This document shows, piece after piece, positions 40,321 to 48,224 of a DNA stretch of 64,000 nt. Positions within the stretch are counted from its first letter, which is position 1. Each line of letters begins with the position of its first letter. The DNA comes from Pseudomonas sp. (GTDB taxonomy: Bacteria; Pseudomonadota; Gammaproteobacteria; Pseudomonadales; Pseudomonadaceae). The notes beneath the pieces were generated by a model that did not search any database, was not told the origin of the DNA, and was given only the letters and a program-made list of their open reading frames with translations. The DNA lies in NCBI GenBank assembly GCA_007713455.1, contig VMRT01000027.1, forward strand, positions 1 to 64,000. Reading direction: 5' to 3'. Made by a program: the position numbers and the translations under genes.

Positions 40321-42822
40321 ATGACGCAAGTCACGGTGAAAGAACTGGCCCAGGTGGTCGCCACACCGGTCGAGCGACTGCTTCAGCAGATGCGTGAGGC
40401 AGGACTGTCGCACACCAGCGCCGAGCAAGTAGTGACCGATAACGAGAAACAGGCCCTGTTGGCCCATTTGAAAAGCAGCCACGGGGCGAAAGTGGACGAG
40501 CCGCGCAAGATCACCTTGCAGCGCAAGACCACTACCAAACTCAAGGTTGGCGGTAGCAAGACCATCAGCGTTGAAGTGCGCAAGAAGAAGACCTTCGTCA
40601 AGCGCAGCGCCGAGGAAATCGAAGCCGAACAGCGTCGCGAAGCCGAGGAGCAACGCGCGGCTGAAGAGGCTGCTCGCCTGAAGGCCGAGCAGGACGCGCG
40701 CGAGCGTGCCGAAGAAGAAGCACGCCGTCAGGCTGAGTCGGTCAAGCCTCAGGGCGAGGCCTCTACGCCAGCAGCTGTTGAGCCGGCGGTGAGCGCCGAA
40801 CCTGCACCGGTTGCGGTCGAGCCTGTAGCTCCTGCGCCTGAGCGTAAGAAGGAAGAGCCTCGTCGTGTCGAGAAGCCACGCAGTGATGACGACGAGCGTC
40901 GTGATCGCAAGCATGCGCAGCATCGTCCTTCGCTCAAGACCAAGGCTCCGCTGGCGCGTACCGTACGTACCGGTGAAGACGAGGCCGATGGTTTCCGTCG
41001 CGGCGGCCGCGGCAAGTCCAAGCTCAAGAAGCGTAATCAGCATGGGTTCCAGAGCCCAACAGGACCTGTAGTGCGCGAAGTGTCGATCGGCGAAACCATC
41101 ACTGTGGCCGAACTGGCCCAGCAGATGTCGGTGAAAGCGGCCGAAGTCATCAAGTTCATGTTCAAGATGGGCTCGCCCGTCACCATCAACCAGGTGCTGG
41201 ATCAGGAAACTGCTCAGCTGGTTGCCGAAGAGCTGGGCCACAAGGTCAAGCTGGTCAGCGACAACGCTCTGGAAGAGCAGTTGGCCGAGCTGCTGAAGTT
41301 CGAAGGTGAGTCGGTCTCGCGTGCGCCGGTCGTGACCGTGATGGGTCACGTTGACCATGGCAAGACCTCGCTGCTCGACTACATTCGTCGCGCCAAGGTG
41401 GCTGTCGGCGAGGCTGGTGGTATCACCCAGCATATCGGTGCCTATCACGTCGAAACCGAGCGTGGCATGGTCACCTTCCTCGACACCCCTGGTCACGCGG
41501 CGTTTACCGCCATGCGTGCTCGTGGTGCCAAGGCCACCGACATCGTGATCCTGGTGGTCGCGGCGGATGACGGCGTGATGCCTCAGACGCAGGAAGCCGT
41601 CCAGCACGCCAAGGCTGCCGGCGTACCGATCGTGGTCGCGGTGAACAAGATCGACAAGCCGGATGCGAATCCGGACAACATCAAGAACGGCCTGGGCGCG
41701 CTCGACGTGATTCCGGAAGAGTGGGGCGGCGACACGCCGTTCATTCCGGTCTCCGCGAAGATGGGTACCGGCGTCGACGAACTGCTCGAAGCCGTTCTGC
41801 TGCAGGCCGAGCTCCTCGAGCTCAAGGCAACGCCGTCTGCGCCTGGTCGCGGTGTGGTGGTCGAGTCGCGCCTTGACAAGGGTCGCGGTCCGGTAGCCAC
41901 CGTGCTGGTTCAGGACGGTACCCTTCGTCAGGGTGACATGGTCCTGTGTGGCGTCAACTTCGGTCGCGTTCGTGCGATGCTCGACGAGAACGGCAAGCCT
42001 GTGAAGGAAGCCGGCCCGTCGATTCCGGTCGAGATCCTCGGCCTGGATGGTACGCCGGAAGCCGGTGACGACCTGACCGTTGTGGCCGACGAGAAGAAGG
42101 CCCGTGAAGTTGCGTTGTTCCGCCAGGGCAAGTTCCGCGAAGTGAAACTGGCTCGTGCCCATGCCGGCAAGCTGGAGAACATCTTCGAGACCATGGGTCA
42201 GGACGAGAAGAAGACGCTCAACATCGTGCTCAAGGCAGACGTGCGCGGCTCGCTCGAAGCGCTGCAGGGCTCTCTCAACGGCCTGGGCAACGACGAAGTG
42301 CAGGTTCGTGTGGTGGGTGGCGGTGTCGGTGGTATCACCGAATCCGATGCCAACCTCGCACTGGCCTCCAACGCCGTGCTGTTCGGCTTCAACGTTCGGG
42401 CTGATGCGGGGGCGCGCAAGATCGTCGAGGCCGAAGGCCTGGACATGCGCTACTACAACGTCATCTACGACATCATTGAGGACGTCAAGAAGGCGCTCAC
42501 CGGTATGCTCGGCAGCGACGTTCGCGAGAACATTCTCGGCATCGCCGAAGTGCGTGACGTGTTCCGTTCGCCGAAGTTCGGCGCCATCGCCGGTTGCATG
42601 GTCACCGAGGGCTTGGTGCATCGCAATCGCCCGATCCGCGTCCTGCGCGACGACGTCGTAATCTTCGAAGGCGAACTGGAATCGCTGCGCCGCTTCAAAG
42701 ATGACGTCGCGGAAGTCCGCGCCGGCATGGAATGCGGTATCGGTGTGAAGAGCTACAACGACGTCAAGGTCGGCGACAAGATCGAAGTGTTCGAGAAGGT
42801 CGAAGTGGCGCGTTCGCTGTAA
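40321..42822 (+). CDS. infB: Translation initiation factor IF-2
   Basis: The 833-residue GTPase has an N-terminal IF2_N subdomain, a long charged region rich in Glu, Arg and Ala, a second IF2_N ([20 protein letters not shown]), then the G domain with G1 [13 protein letters not shown]3 DTPGHAAF, G4 NKID and G5 VSAK, and the C-terminal domains that bind fMet-tRNA. The initiator tRNA gene and the rest of the operon are adjacent. AGGAG precedes the ATG at 40321. Internal starts, known in E. coli, were not assigned. Confidence 0.98.
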   Translation: MTQVTVKELAQVVATPVERLLQQMREAGLSHTSAEQVVTDNEKQALLAHLKSSHGAKVDEPRKITLQRKTTTKLKVGGSKTISVEVRKKKTFVKRSAEEIEAEQRREAEEQRAAEEAARLKAEQDARERAEEEARRQAESVKPQGEASTPAAVEPAVSAEPAPVAVEPVAPAPERKKEEPRRVEKPRSDDDERRDRKHAQHRPSLKTKAPLARTVRTGEDEADGFRRGGRGKSKLKKRNQHGFQSPTGPVVREVSIGETITVAELAQQMSVKAAEVIKFMFKMGSPVTINQVLDQETAQLVAEELGHKVKLVSDNALEEQLAELLKFEGESVSRAPVVTVMGHVDHGKTSLLDYIRRAKVAVGEAGGITQHIGAYHVETERGMVTFLDTPGHAAFTAMRARGAKATDIVILVVAADDGVMPQTQEAVQHAKAAGVPIVVAVNKIDKPDANPDNIKNGLGALDVIPEEWGGDTPFIPVSAKMGTGVDELLEAVLLQAELLELKATPSAPGRGVVVESRLDKGRGPVATVLVQDGTLRQGDMVLCGVNFGRVRAMLDENGKPVKEAGPSIPVEILGLDGTPEAGDDLTVVADEKKAREVALFRQGKFREVKLARAHAGKLENIFETMGQDEKKTLNIVLKADVRGSLEALQGSLNGLGNDEVQVRVVGGGVGGITESDANLALASNAVLFGFNVRADAGARKIVEAEGLDMRYYNVIYDIIEDVKKALTGMLGSDVRENILGIAEVRDVFRSPKFGAIAGCMVTEGLVHRNRPIRVLRDDVVIFEGELESLRRFKDDVAEVRAGMECGIGVKSYNDVKVGDKIEVFEKVEVARSL

Positions 42823-42835
42823 GCAAGCGTCAGTC

Positions 42836-42908
42836 TGAAAGCTGGGAGCAAGGAGTCGGTGGCCGCTTGGGACGGTTACCGCTTCGAGCTTCCAGCTTTC
42901 GGCTTTTA
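42836..42908. repeat. Palindromic repeat between infB and rbfA
   Basis: GAAAGCTGG-GAGC near 42837 faces GCTTCCAGCTTTC near 42890-42902, so the gap folds on itself. The right half (CTTCCAGCTTTCGGCTTT) recurs almost unchanged at 44692-44709 between rpsO and pnp, so the two are copies of one dispersed repeat. Confidence 0.65.
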
Positions 42909-42923
42909 AACGGGTGGAAATTT

Positions 42924-43313
42924 ATGGCCAAAGAATTCAGTCGTACCCAGCGTATCGGCGATCAGATGCAGCGCGAACTGGCGCTGCTCATTCAGCGTGA
43001 GATCAAGGATCCGCGTTTGGGTCTGGTCACCATCACTGCGGTCGACGTCAGTCGTGATCTTTCCCACGCGAAGATCTTCATCACCATCATGGGGCAGGAC
43101 GACGACCAGGAGGCGGTCAAGGGCAACTTGCGCATCCTTAACGACGCTGCCGGATTCCTGCGCATGCAGCTGGGCAAGAGCATGAAGCTGCGCACTGTTC
43201 CGCAACTGCATTTCAACTACGACGCCAGCATTCGTCGTGGTGTCGAGTTGAGCTCGCTGATCGAGCGCGCAGTGGCGGAAGATCGCAAGCACAGCGATGA
43301 GCGCGGAGAATAG
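42924..43313 (+). CDS. rbfA: Ribosome-binding factor A
   Basis: The 129-residue KH-fold protein has [20 protein letters not shown] at the start, the core [20 protein letters not shown] and the C-terminal [20 protein letters not shown]. It helps 16S rRNA 5' end maturation and 30S cold adaptation. The ATG at 42924 follows GGGTGGAAA. It ends 2 bp before the truB start, so the two are coupled. Confidence 0.97.
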   Translation: MAKEFSRTQRIGDQMQRELALLIQREIKDPRLGLVTITAVDVSRDLSHAKIFITIMGQDDDQEAVKGNLRILNDAAGFLRMQLGKSMKLRTVPQLHFNYDASIRRGVELSSLIERAVAEDRKHSDERGE

Positions 43314-43315
43314 GT

Positions 43316-44233
43316 GTGGCACAGGTCAAGCGTGTACGCCGTAACGTGAATGGCATCATCCTGCTCGACAAGCCGCGCGGGTTCACCTCCAATGCGGCCT
43401 TGCAGAAGGTCCGCTGGTTGCTCAACGCGGAAAAAGCTGGGCATACCGGAAGTCTCGACCCTCTTGCCACTGGTGTGTTGCCGCTGTGTTTTGGCGAGGC
43501 CACCAAGTTCTCGCAGTACCTTCTGGACGCGGACAAGGCCTACGAGACGGTCATGCAGCTGGGGGTCACCACGACCACTGCTGATGCCGAAGGTGAGGTT
43601 CTGGAGCGCAAGCCGGTAGCGGTTACCGTCGAGCAGTTGGAGGCACTGTTGCCGCAGTTTCGCGGTGACATCCTGCAGGTGCCGCCGATGTATTCGGCAC
43701 TCAAGCGCGATGGCCAGCCGCTGTACAAACTGGCGCGTGCCGGAGAGGTGGTGGAGCGCGAGCCGCGTTCTGTTAATATTGCGCGCTTGGAGTTGCTCTC
43801 GCTTGACGGCGACAAGGCGCGACTGGCCGTTGCATGCAGCAAAGGCACCTATATCCGCACCTTGGTCGAAGACGTCGGCCAGTTGCTCGGCTGTGGTGCG
43901 CACGTTGCCGAGCTGCGGCGAACCCAGGCCGGGCCGTTCGACCTGTCGCAGACGGTAACGCTCGAAACGCTTGAGCAGTTGCATGGTGAGGGTGGTGCCG
44001 AGGCGCTGGATAGTCTCTTGCAGCCGGTGGACAGCGGGCTTGAGCATTGGCCGTTGTTGCAGCTGTCCGAGCACAGTGCCTACTACTGGCTGCATGGACA
44101 ACCGGTGCGGGCGCCAGAAGCTCCCAAGTACGGCATGGTTCGCGTACAGGATAACAATGGTCGCTTCATCGGTATCGGTGAAGTGAGCGAAGACGGGCGC
44201 ATCGCGCCACGTCGGTTGATTCGGTCGGAATGA
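43316..44233 (+). CDS. truB: tRNA pseudouridine-55 synthase TruB
   Basis: The 305-residue enzyme has [17 protein letters not shown], the catalytic Asp48 in [16 protein letters not shown], and [20 protein letters not shown]. The C terminus carries a PUA-like RNA-binding part. It makes pseudouridine 55 in the T loop of all elongator tRNAs. The start is GTG at 43316 with GGAG upstream, 2 bp after rbfA. Confidence 0.97.
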   Translation: MAQVKRVRRNVNGIILLDKPRGFTSNAALQKVRWLLNAEKAGHTGSLDPLATGVLPLCFGEATKFSQYLLDADKAYETVMQLGVTTTTADAEGEVLERKPVAVTVEQLEALLPQFRGDILQVPPMYSALKRDGQPLYKLARAGEVVEREPRSVNIARLELLSLDGDKARLAVACSKGTYIRTLVEDVGQLLGCGAHVAELRRTQAGPFDLSQTVTLETLEQLHGEGGAEALDSLLQPVDSGLEHWPLLQLSEHSAYYWLHGQPVRAPEAPKYGMVRVQDNNGRFIGIGEVSEDGRIAPRRLIRSE

Positions 44234-44291
44234 CCGTTACGCGGCGCGTTCGCGCGTTGCGTCAGAGGGTGGCTGTCAGCAGGCACGGTCA
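44231..44291 (+). other. Long stem-loop between truB and rpsO
   Basis: TGACCGT at 44231-44237, whose TGA is the truB stop, pairs with ACGGTCA at 44285-44291, and a T-rich stretch follows. It may be a partial terminator or processing site before rpsO. Confidence 0.5.
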
Positions 44292-44347
44292 TTTCTCTTT
44301 ATTAAACACGGGATGATTCCCGGCCTGTTCACTCAAGGAGCCCTATC

Positions 44348-44617
44348 ATGGCACTGAGCGTTGAAGAAAAAGCCCAGATCGTTAACGAGTACAAGCAAGC
44401 TGAAGGCGATACCGGTTCTCCGGAAGTGCAGGTAGCCCTGCTGACCGCCAACATCAACAAGCTGCAGGACCACTTCAAGGCCAACGGCAAAGACCACCAC
44501 TCGCGTCGTGGTCTGATCCGTATGGTTAACCAGCGCCGCAAGCTGCTGGATTACCTGAAGGGTAAGGACACCACTCGTTACAGCACCCTGATCGGTCGTC
44601 TGGGTCTGCGTCGCTAA
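44348..44617 (+). CDS. rpsO: Ribosomal protein S15
   Basis: The 89-residue protein has the S15 hallmarks [39 protein letters not shown] and the final [10 protein letters not shown]. It is an early 16S rRNA binder in the central domain. AAGGAG precedes the ATG. It is followed by pnp, the order found in E. coli, where the rpsO-pnp message is processed by RNase III. Confidence 0.99.
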   Translation: MALSVEEKAQIVNEYKQAEGDTGSPEVQVALLTANINKLQDHFKANGKDHHSRRGLIRMVNQRRKLLDYLKGKDTTRYSTLIGRLGLRR

Positions 44618-44628
44618 GACGCGCCCGC

Positions 44629-44712
44629 GCTGGAAGCCGGAAGCTGGAAGCCTGAAGTTGAAAGTGGGATATCCCTCGATCAGCTTCGGTCTTCCAGCTT
44701 TTGGCTTTCTTG
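44629..44712. repeat. Palindromic repeat between rpsO and pnp
   Basis: GCTGGAAGCCGGAAGCTGGA near 44629-44648 faces CTTCCAGCTTTTGGCTTTC near 44692-44710. The right arm is nearly identical to that of the infB-rbfA repeat at 42836-42908. In this gap it could act as a processing hairpin for the rpsO-pnp message. Confidence 0.65.
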
Positions 44713-44781
44713 CAGGTCGTTTCGGGCCGACTCCCGAACGTTCTGCCAATTTCCCCAAGGCAACAAAGAGAAGGAAAAACC

Positions 44782-46887
44782 GTGAATCCGGTAATCAAGA
44801 AGTTTCAATTCGGTCAGTCGACCGTAACCCTGGAAACGGGTCGTATCGCCCGCCAGGCCTCCGGCGCAGTGCTGGTCACCGTCGATGACGACGTGACCGT
44901 ACTGGTCGCTGTCACCGGCGCCAAGACCGCCGACCCGAGCAAGGGCTTTTTCCCGCTCTCGGTCCACTACCAGGAAAAGACCTACGCAGCCGGCAAGATC
45001 CCCGGCGGATTCTTCAAGCGTGAAGCGCGTCCTTCCGAAAAGGAAACCCTGACCTCGCGTCTGATCGATCGTCCGATCCGTCCGCTGTTCCCGGAAGGTT
45101 TCCAGAACGAAGTGCAGGTCATCTGTACCGTCGTTTCCACCAGCAAGAAGACTGACCCGGACATCGCCGCGATGATCGGTACTTCGGCCGCTCTGGCTGT
45201 TTCCGGCATTCCGTTCGACGGCCCGATCGGTGCTGCACGCGTGGCTTTCCACCCGGAAACCGGCTACCTGCTGAACCCGAACTACGAGCAGCTCAAGGCC
45301 TCCAGCCTGGACATGGTCGTAGCCGGCACCAAGGACGCTGTACTGATGGTCGAATCGGAAGCCAAAGAGCTGACCGAAGACCAGATGCTGGGCGCCGTCC
45401 TGTTCGCCCACGACGAGTTCCAGGCTGTGATCAAGGCGGTCGAAGAGCTCGCCGCTGAAGCCGGCAAGCCGCGCTGGGACTGGACCGCTCCGCAGGCCAA
45501 TACCGCACTGCTGGACGCCATCCGTGCCGAGTTCGGCGAAGCCATCTCCCAGGCCTACACCATCACCATCAAGCAGGACCGCTATGCGCGCCTGGGCGAG
45601 CTGAAGGACCAGGTCGTTGCCAAGTTCTCCGGTGAAGAAGGCCAGCCGTCTGCTGGCGAAGTGAAGGACGCTTTCGGTGAGATCGAATACCGCACCGTTC
45701 GCGAGAACATCGTCAATGGCAAGCCACGCATCGATGGTCGCGACACCCGCACCGTCCGCGGGCTGAACATCGAGGTCGGCGTACTCGACAAGACCCACGG
45801 TTCGGCGCTGTTCACCCGTGGTGAGACCCAGGCTCTGGTAGTTGCCACTCTCGGCACCGCCCGTGACGCACAGCTGCTCGACACCCTGGAAGGCGAGAAG
45901 AAAGACCCCTTCATGCTGCACTACAACTTCCCGCCGTACTCGGTGGGCGAGTGTGGTCGCATGGGTGCTACTGGCCGTCGCGAAATCGGCCACGGTCGTC
46001 TGGCCCGTCGTGGCGTCGCCGCCATGCTGCCGAGCGCCGACGAATTCCCCTACACCATCCGTGTAGTGTCGGAAATCACCGAATCCAATGGATCGTCCTC
46101 CATGGCTTCCGTCTGCGGTGCTTCCCTGGCCCTGATGGACGCTGGTGTGCCAATGAAGGCTCCGGTGGCCGGTATCGCCATGGGTCTAGTCAAGGAAGGC
46201 GAGAAGTTTGCCGTTCTGACCGACATCCTCGGTGACGAAGATCACCTGGGCGACATGGACTTCAAGGTAGCCGGTACCGCCAAGGGCGTGACCGCGCTGC
46301 AGATGGACATCAAAATCCAGGGCATCACCGAAGAGATCATGGAGCAGGCGCTGGAGCAGGCTCTGGAAGCTCGCCTGAACATCCTCGGCCAGATGAACCA
46401 GGTCATCGCCCAGTCACGCAGCGAGCTGTCGGCCAATGCCCCAACCATGCTGGCGATGAAGATCGACCAGGACAAGATCCGTGACGTTATCGGCAAGGGT
46501 GGCGCCACCATTCGCGCTATCTGCGAAGAGACCAAGGCCTCGATCGACATCGAAGACGATGGATCGATCAAGATCTTCGGCGAAACCAAGGAAGCGGCAG
46601 AGGCGGCCAAGCAGCGCGTACTGGGCATCACTGCTGAAGCCGAAATCGGCAAGATCTACGTCGGCAAGATCGAGCGCATCGTCGACTTCGGCGCGTTCGT
46701 CAACATCCTCCCGGGCAAGGATGGCCTGGTGCACATCTCGCAGATCAGCGATCAGCGTATTGAGAAAGTCACCGATGTGCTGAAAGAAGGTCAGGAAGTG
46801 AAGGTGCTGGTGCTGGACGTCGACAACCGCGGCCGTATCAAGCTCTCCATCAAGGACGTTGCCGCCGCTGAAGCCTCTGGCGTCTGA
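44782..46887 (+). CDS. pnp: Polynucleotide phosphorylase
   Basis: The 701-residue exoribonuclease has two RNase PH-like domains (first with [18 protein letters not shown]; second with [16 protein letters not shown] and [10 protein letters not shown]), a KH domain ([19 protein letters not shown]) and a C-terminal S1 domain ([20 protein letters not shown]). It degrades RNA from the 3' end using phosphate and works in the degradosome. The start is GTG at 44782, with AAGGA upstream, giving the standard [12 protein letters not shown] terminus. A UUCG-loop terminator follows. Confidence 0.98.
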   Translation: MNPVIKKFQFGQSTVTLETGRIARQASGAVLVTVDDDVTVLVAVTGAKTADPSKGFFPLSVHYQEKTYAAGKIPGGFFKREARPSEKETLTSRLIDRPIRPLFPEGFQNEVQVICTVVSTSKKTDPDIAAMIGTSAALAVSGIPFDGPIGAARVAFHPETGYLLNPNYEQLKASSLDMVVAGTKDAVLMVESEAKELTEDQMLGAVLFAHDEFQAVIKAVEELAAEAGKPRWDWTAPQANTALLDAIRAEFGEAISQAYTITIKQDRYARLGELKDQVVAKFSGEEGQPSAGEVKDAFGEIEYRTVRENIVNGKPRIDGRDTRTVRGLNIEVGVLDKTHGSALFTRGETQALVVATLGTARDAQLLDTLEGEKKDPFMLHYNFPPYSVGECGRMGATGRREIGHGRLARRGVAAMLPSADEFPYTIRVVSEITESNGSSSMASVCGASLALMDAGVPMKAPVAGIAMGLVKEGEKFAVLTDILGDEDHLGDMDFKVAGTAKGVTALQMDIKIQGITEEIMEQALEQALEARLNILGQMNQVIAQSRSELSANAPTMLAMKIDQDKIRDVIGKGGATIRAICEETKASIDIEDDGSIKIFGETKEAAEAAKQRVLGITAEAEIGKIYVGKIERIVDFGAFVNILPGKDGLVHISQISDQRIEKVTDVLKEGQEVKVLVLDVDNRGRIKLSIKDVAAAEASGV

Positions 46888-46905
46888 CAGCTGGCAGTTG
46901 AACAG

Positions 46906-46927
46906 AAGGGCCTTCGGGCCCTTTTTG
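46906..46927 (+). terminator. Terminator of pnp
   Basis: AAGGGCC (46906-46912), loop TTCG, GGCCCTT (46917-46923) and a T run. A UUCG tetraloop makes it very stable. Confidence 0.9.
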
Positions 46928-47070
46928 TTTGGTCGTGATATTTATTCAATGCCTGTGCGAGATTGCAAGATGCACGCAGCAGCCGGGGGAAACTTGCAAT
47001 GTGCAAGTAAACTGTGAATTGCTGGTATGCATAACTTGTTGATTGTTAAGGATAAAAAAATAACTTCAAG

Positions 47071-47086
47071 TTGGCACAGCGCTTGC
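47071..47086 (+). promoter_or_regulatory. Sigma-54 promoter of the BON-domain gene
   Basis: TTGGCAC-AGCGC-TTGC matches the -24/-12 consensus TTGGCAC-N5-TTGC at every position. Transcription would begin near 47098, about 54 bp upstream of the start codon. An activator of the NtrC/CbrB type would be needed; binding sites further upstream were not identified. Confidence 0.85.
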
Positions 47087-47151
47087 GCTGTTATTCGTGC
47101 ATCTGAGGCCGGAGTCATGCCCCAGAAACCACGAGAACAGGAGTGACATCT

Positions 47152-47520
47152 ATGAAGACTACTCAGACACTTACTGCCGCTGCCATCGCCGCTGCTCTTA
47201 GCCTGCCGTTCGCCGGCGCCGCTCTGGCCGATACCACGCCTGCCATCGACAAGACCGATAGCGTCATGCTGGCCGCCAACACTATGGACGATGCCGGTGA
47301 TGCTGCTTCCGATACCTGGATCACCACCAAGGTGAAATCCACCCTGCTGGCCGAAGACGCTACTCCCGGCATGGACATCGAAGTGGAAACCAAGGATGGC
47401 GTCGTCTCGCTGTCCGGGACCGTAGCTACCGAAGCCGAGAAAGAAGCTGCCGTGGCCAAGGCCAAGGGCATCAAAGGCGTTCGTGAAGTCTCTGCCGACG
47501 GCCTGAAAACCGCCGAATAA
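47152..47520 (+). CDS. Periplasmic BON-domain protein (OsmY-like)
   Basis: The 122-residue protein has a signal peptide (MKTTQTLTAAAIAAALSLPF, ending AGAALA) and one BON domain from about residue 55: DTWITTKVKSTLLAEDATPG, VETKDGVVSLSGTVATEAEK and AKGIKGVREVSADGLK. BON domains are thought to contact membranes or envelope proteins; OsmY acts in osmotic stress. AGGAG lies 8 bases before the ATG at 47152; an in-frame GTG at 47143 is less likely. It is a single-gene unit with a perfect sigma-54 promoter and its own terminator, so it answers to a nitrogen- or carbon-type activator (inference). Confidence 0.9.
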   Translation: MKTTQTLTAAAIAAALSLPFAGAALADTTPAIDKTDSVMLAANTMDDAGDAASDTWITTKVKSTLLAEDATPGMDIEVETKDGVVSLSGTVATEAEKEAAVAKAKGIKGVREVSADGLKTAE

Positions 47521-47561
47521 CAGAGCTCTCCTCGCCAGTCGCTGGCGGGGCGCAAATCAGA

Positions 47562-47592
47562 AAACCCCACTCTATAGTGGGGTTTTTTTGTG
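47562..47592. terminator. Bidirectional terminator between BON gene and DUF2845 gene
   Basis: AAACCCCACT (47562-47571) and AGTGGGGTTT (47576-47585) form a perfect stem with a 4-base loop and a long T run on the plus strand. The A run on the other side lets it serve the leftward operon as well. Confidence 0.92.
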
Positions 47593-47594
47593 TC

Positions 47595-47906
47595 CTAGTT
47601 TCCTCGCTCACTGGTGATTTGCCGGAGACGATTGCCTTCAAATCGCAGGAAATGGAGCATGCCGTTGTTCGGCCCGTAGACCCATTCCTCGACAGGCACC
47701 TCCTGTTGGTAGCCATGATCATCAACGATCTCCTTGTAACCTACCAAGGCGGCGCTGGATGGCTCGCCGCATTTGCTGCGAACCTCGGCCGTGGTGGCTT
47801 CCAGGCTCACCAGGCGGCTGTTGCAGCGATAGGTAGAAGAGGCCTGCGCTTGCAGGGTGACCAGCAACAGGCAAAGCAGAAGTGTGGCGGGAACGCGACG
47901 GTCCAT
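47595..47906 (-). CDS. DUF2845 exported protein (paralogue 1)
   Basis: The 103-residue protein has a signal peptide (VPATLLLCLLLVTLQAQA) and the DUF2845 pattern: STYRCNSRLVSLEATTAEVR, SKCGEP, then VEEWVYGPNNGMLHFLRFEG and NRLRQI. The two conserved Cys probably form a disulfide in the periplasm. It follows its paralogue (47925-48224) by 18 bp, and both lie downstream of the DUF748 gene. The function of the family is unknown. Confidence 0.87.
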   Translation of the reverse strand: MDRRVPATLLLCLLLVTLQAQASSTYRCNSRLVSLEATTAEVRSKCGEPSSAALVGYKEIVDDHGYQQEVPVEEWVYGPNNGMLHFLRFEGNRLRQITSERGN

Positions 47907-47924
47907 CGGTATGGCTCCAGGGGA

Positions 47925-48224
47925 TCAGTTGGCTCTGCGGGTTTCAATGCGGACCAGGCGGTTGCCTTCGAAGGTCAGGATGCTGAGCATGCCATTACGC
48001 GGACCGTAAACCCATTCCTCCAGCGCGAACTCCTGGCGGTCGTTACGGCTGAGCGTGTAGCCGACAAGATCGCGGTGCTGCGGCACGCCGCACTTGCTTT
48101 CCACTTCGAAGGCGCGGTCACCCGTGGTGACGAGCTGGCTCCCGCAACGAAGGGTATCGGCGTGAGCCCCGGAAAACGCGGCCAGCAGTACACAAGCAAC
48201 AACGTATTTACGCGAGATCATCAT
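47925..48224 (-). CDS. DUF2845 exported protein (paralogue 2)
   Basis: The 99-residue protein has a signal peptide (YVVACVLLAAFSGAHA) and the same pattern as its neighbour: DTLRCGSQLVTTGDRAFEVE, SKCGVP, LEEWVYGPRNGMLSILTFEG and NRLVRI. The two are tandem duplicates, diverged but clearly related. Its ATG overlaps the stop codon of the DUF748 gene, so translation is probably coupled. Function unknown; periplasmic. Confidence 0.87.
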   Translation of the reverse strand: MMISRKYVVACVLLAAFSGAHADTLRCGSQLVTTGDRAFEVESKCGVPQHRDLVGYTLSRNDRQEFALEEWVYGPRNGMLSILTFEGNRLVRIETRRAN

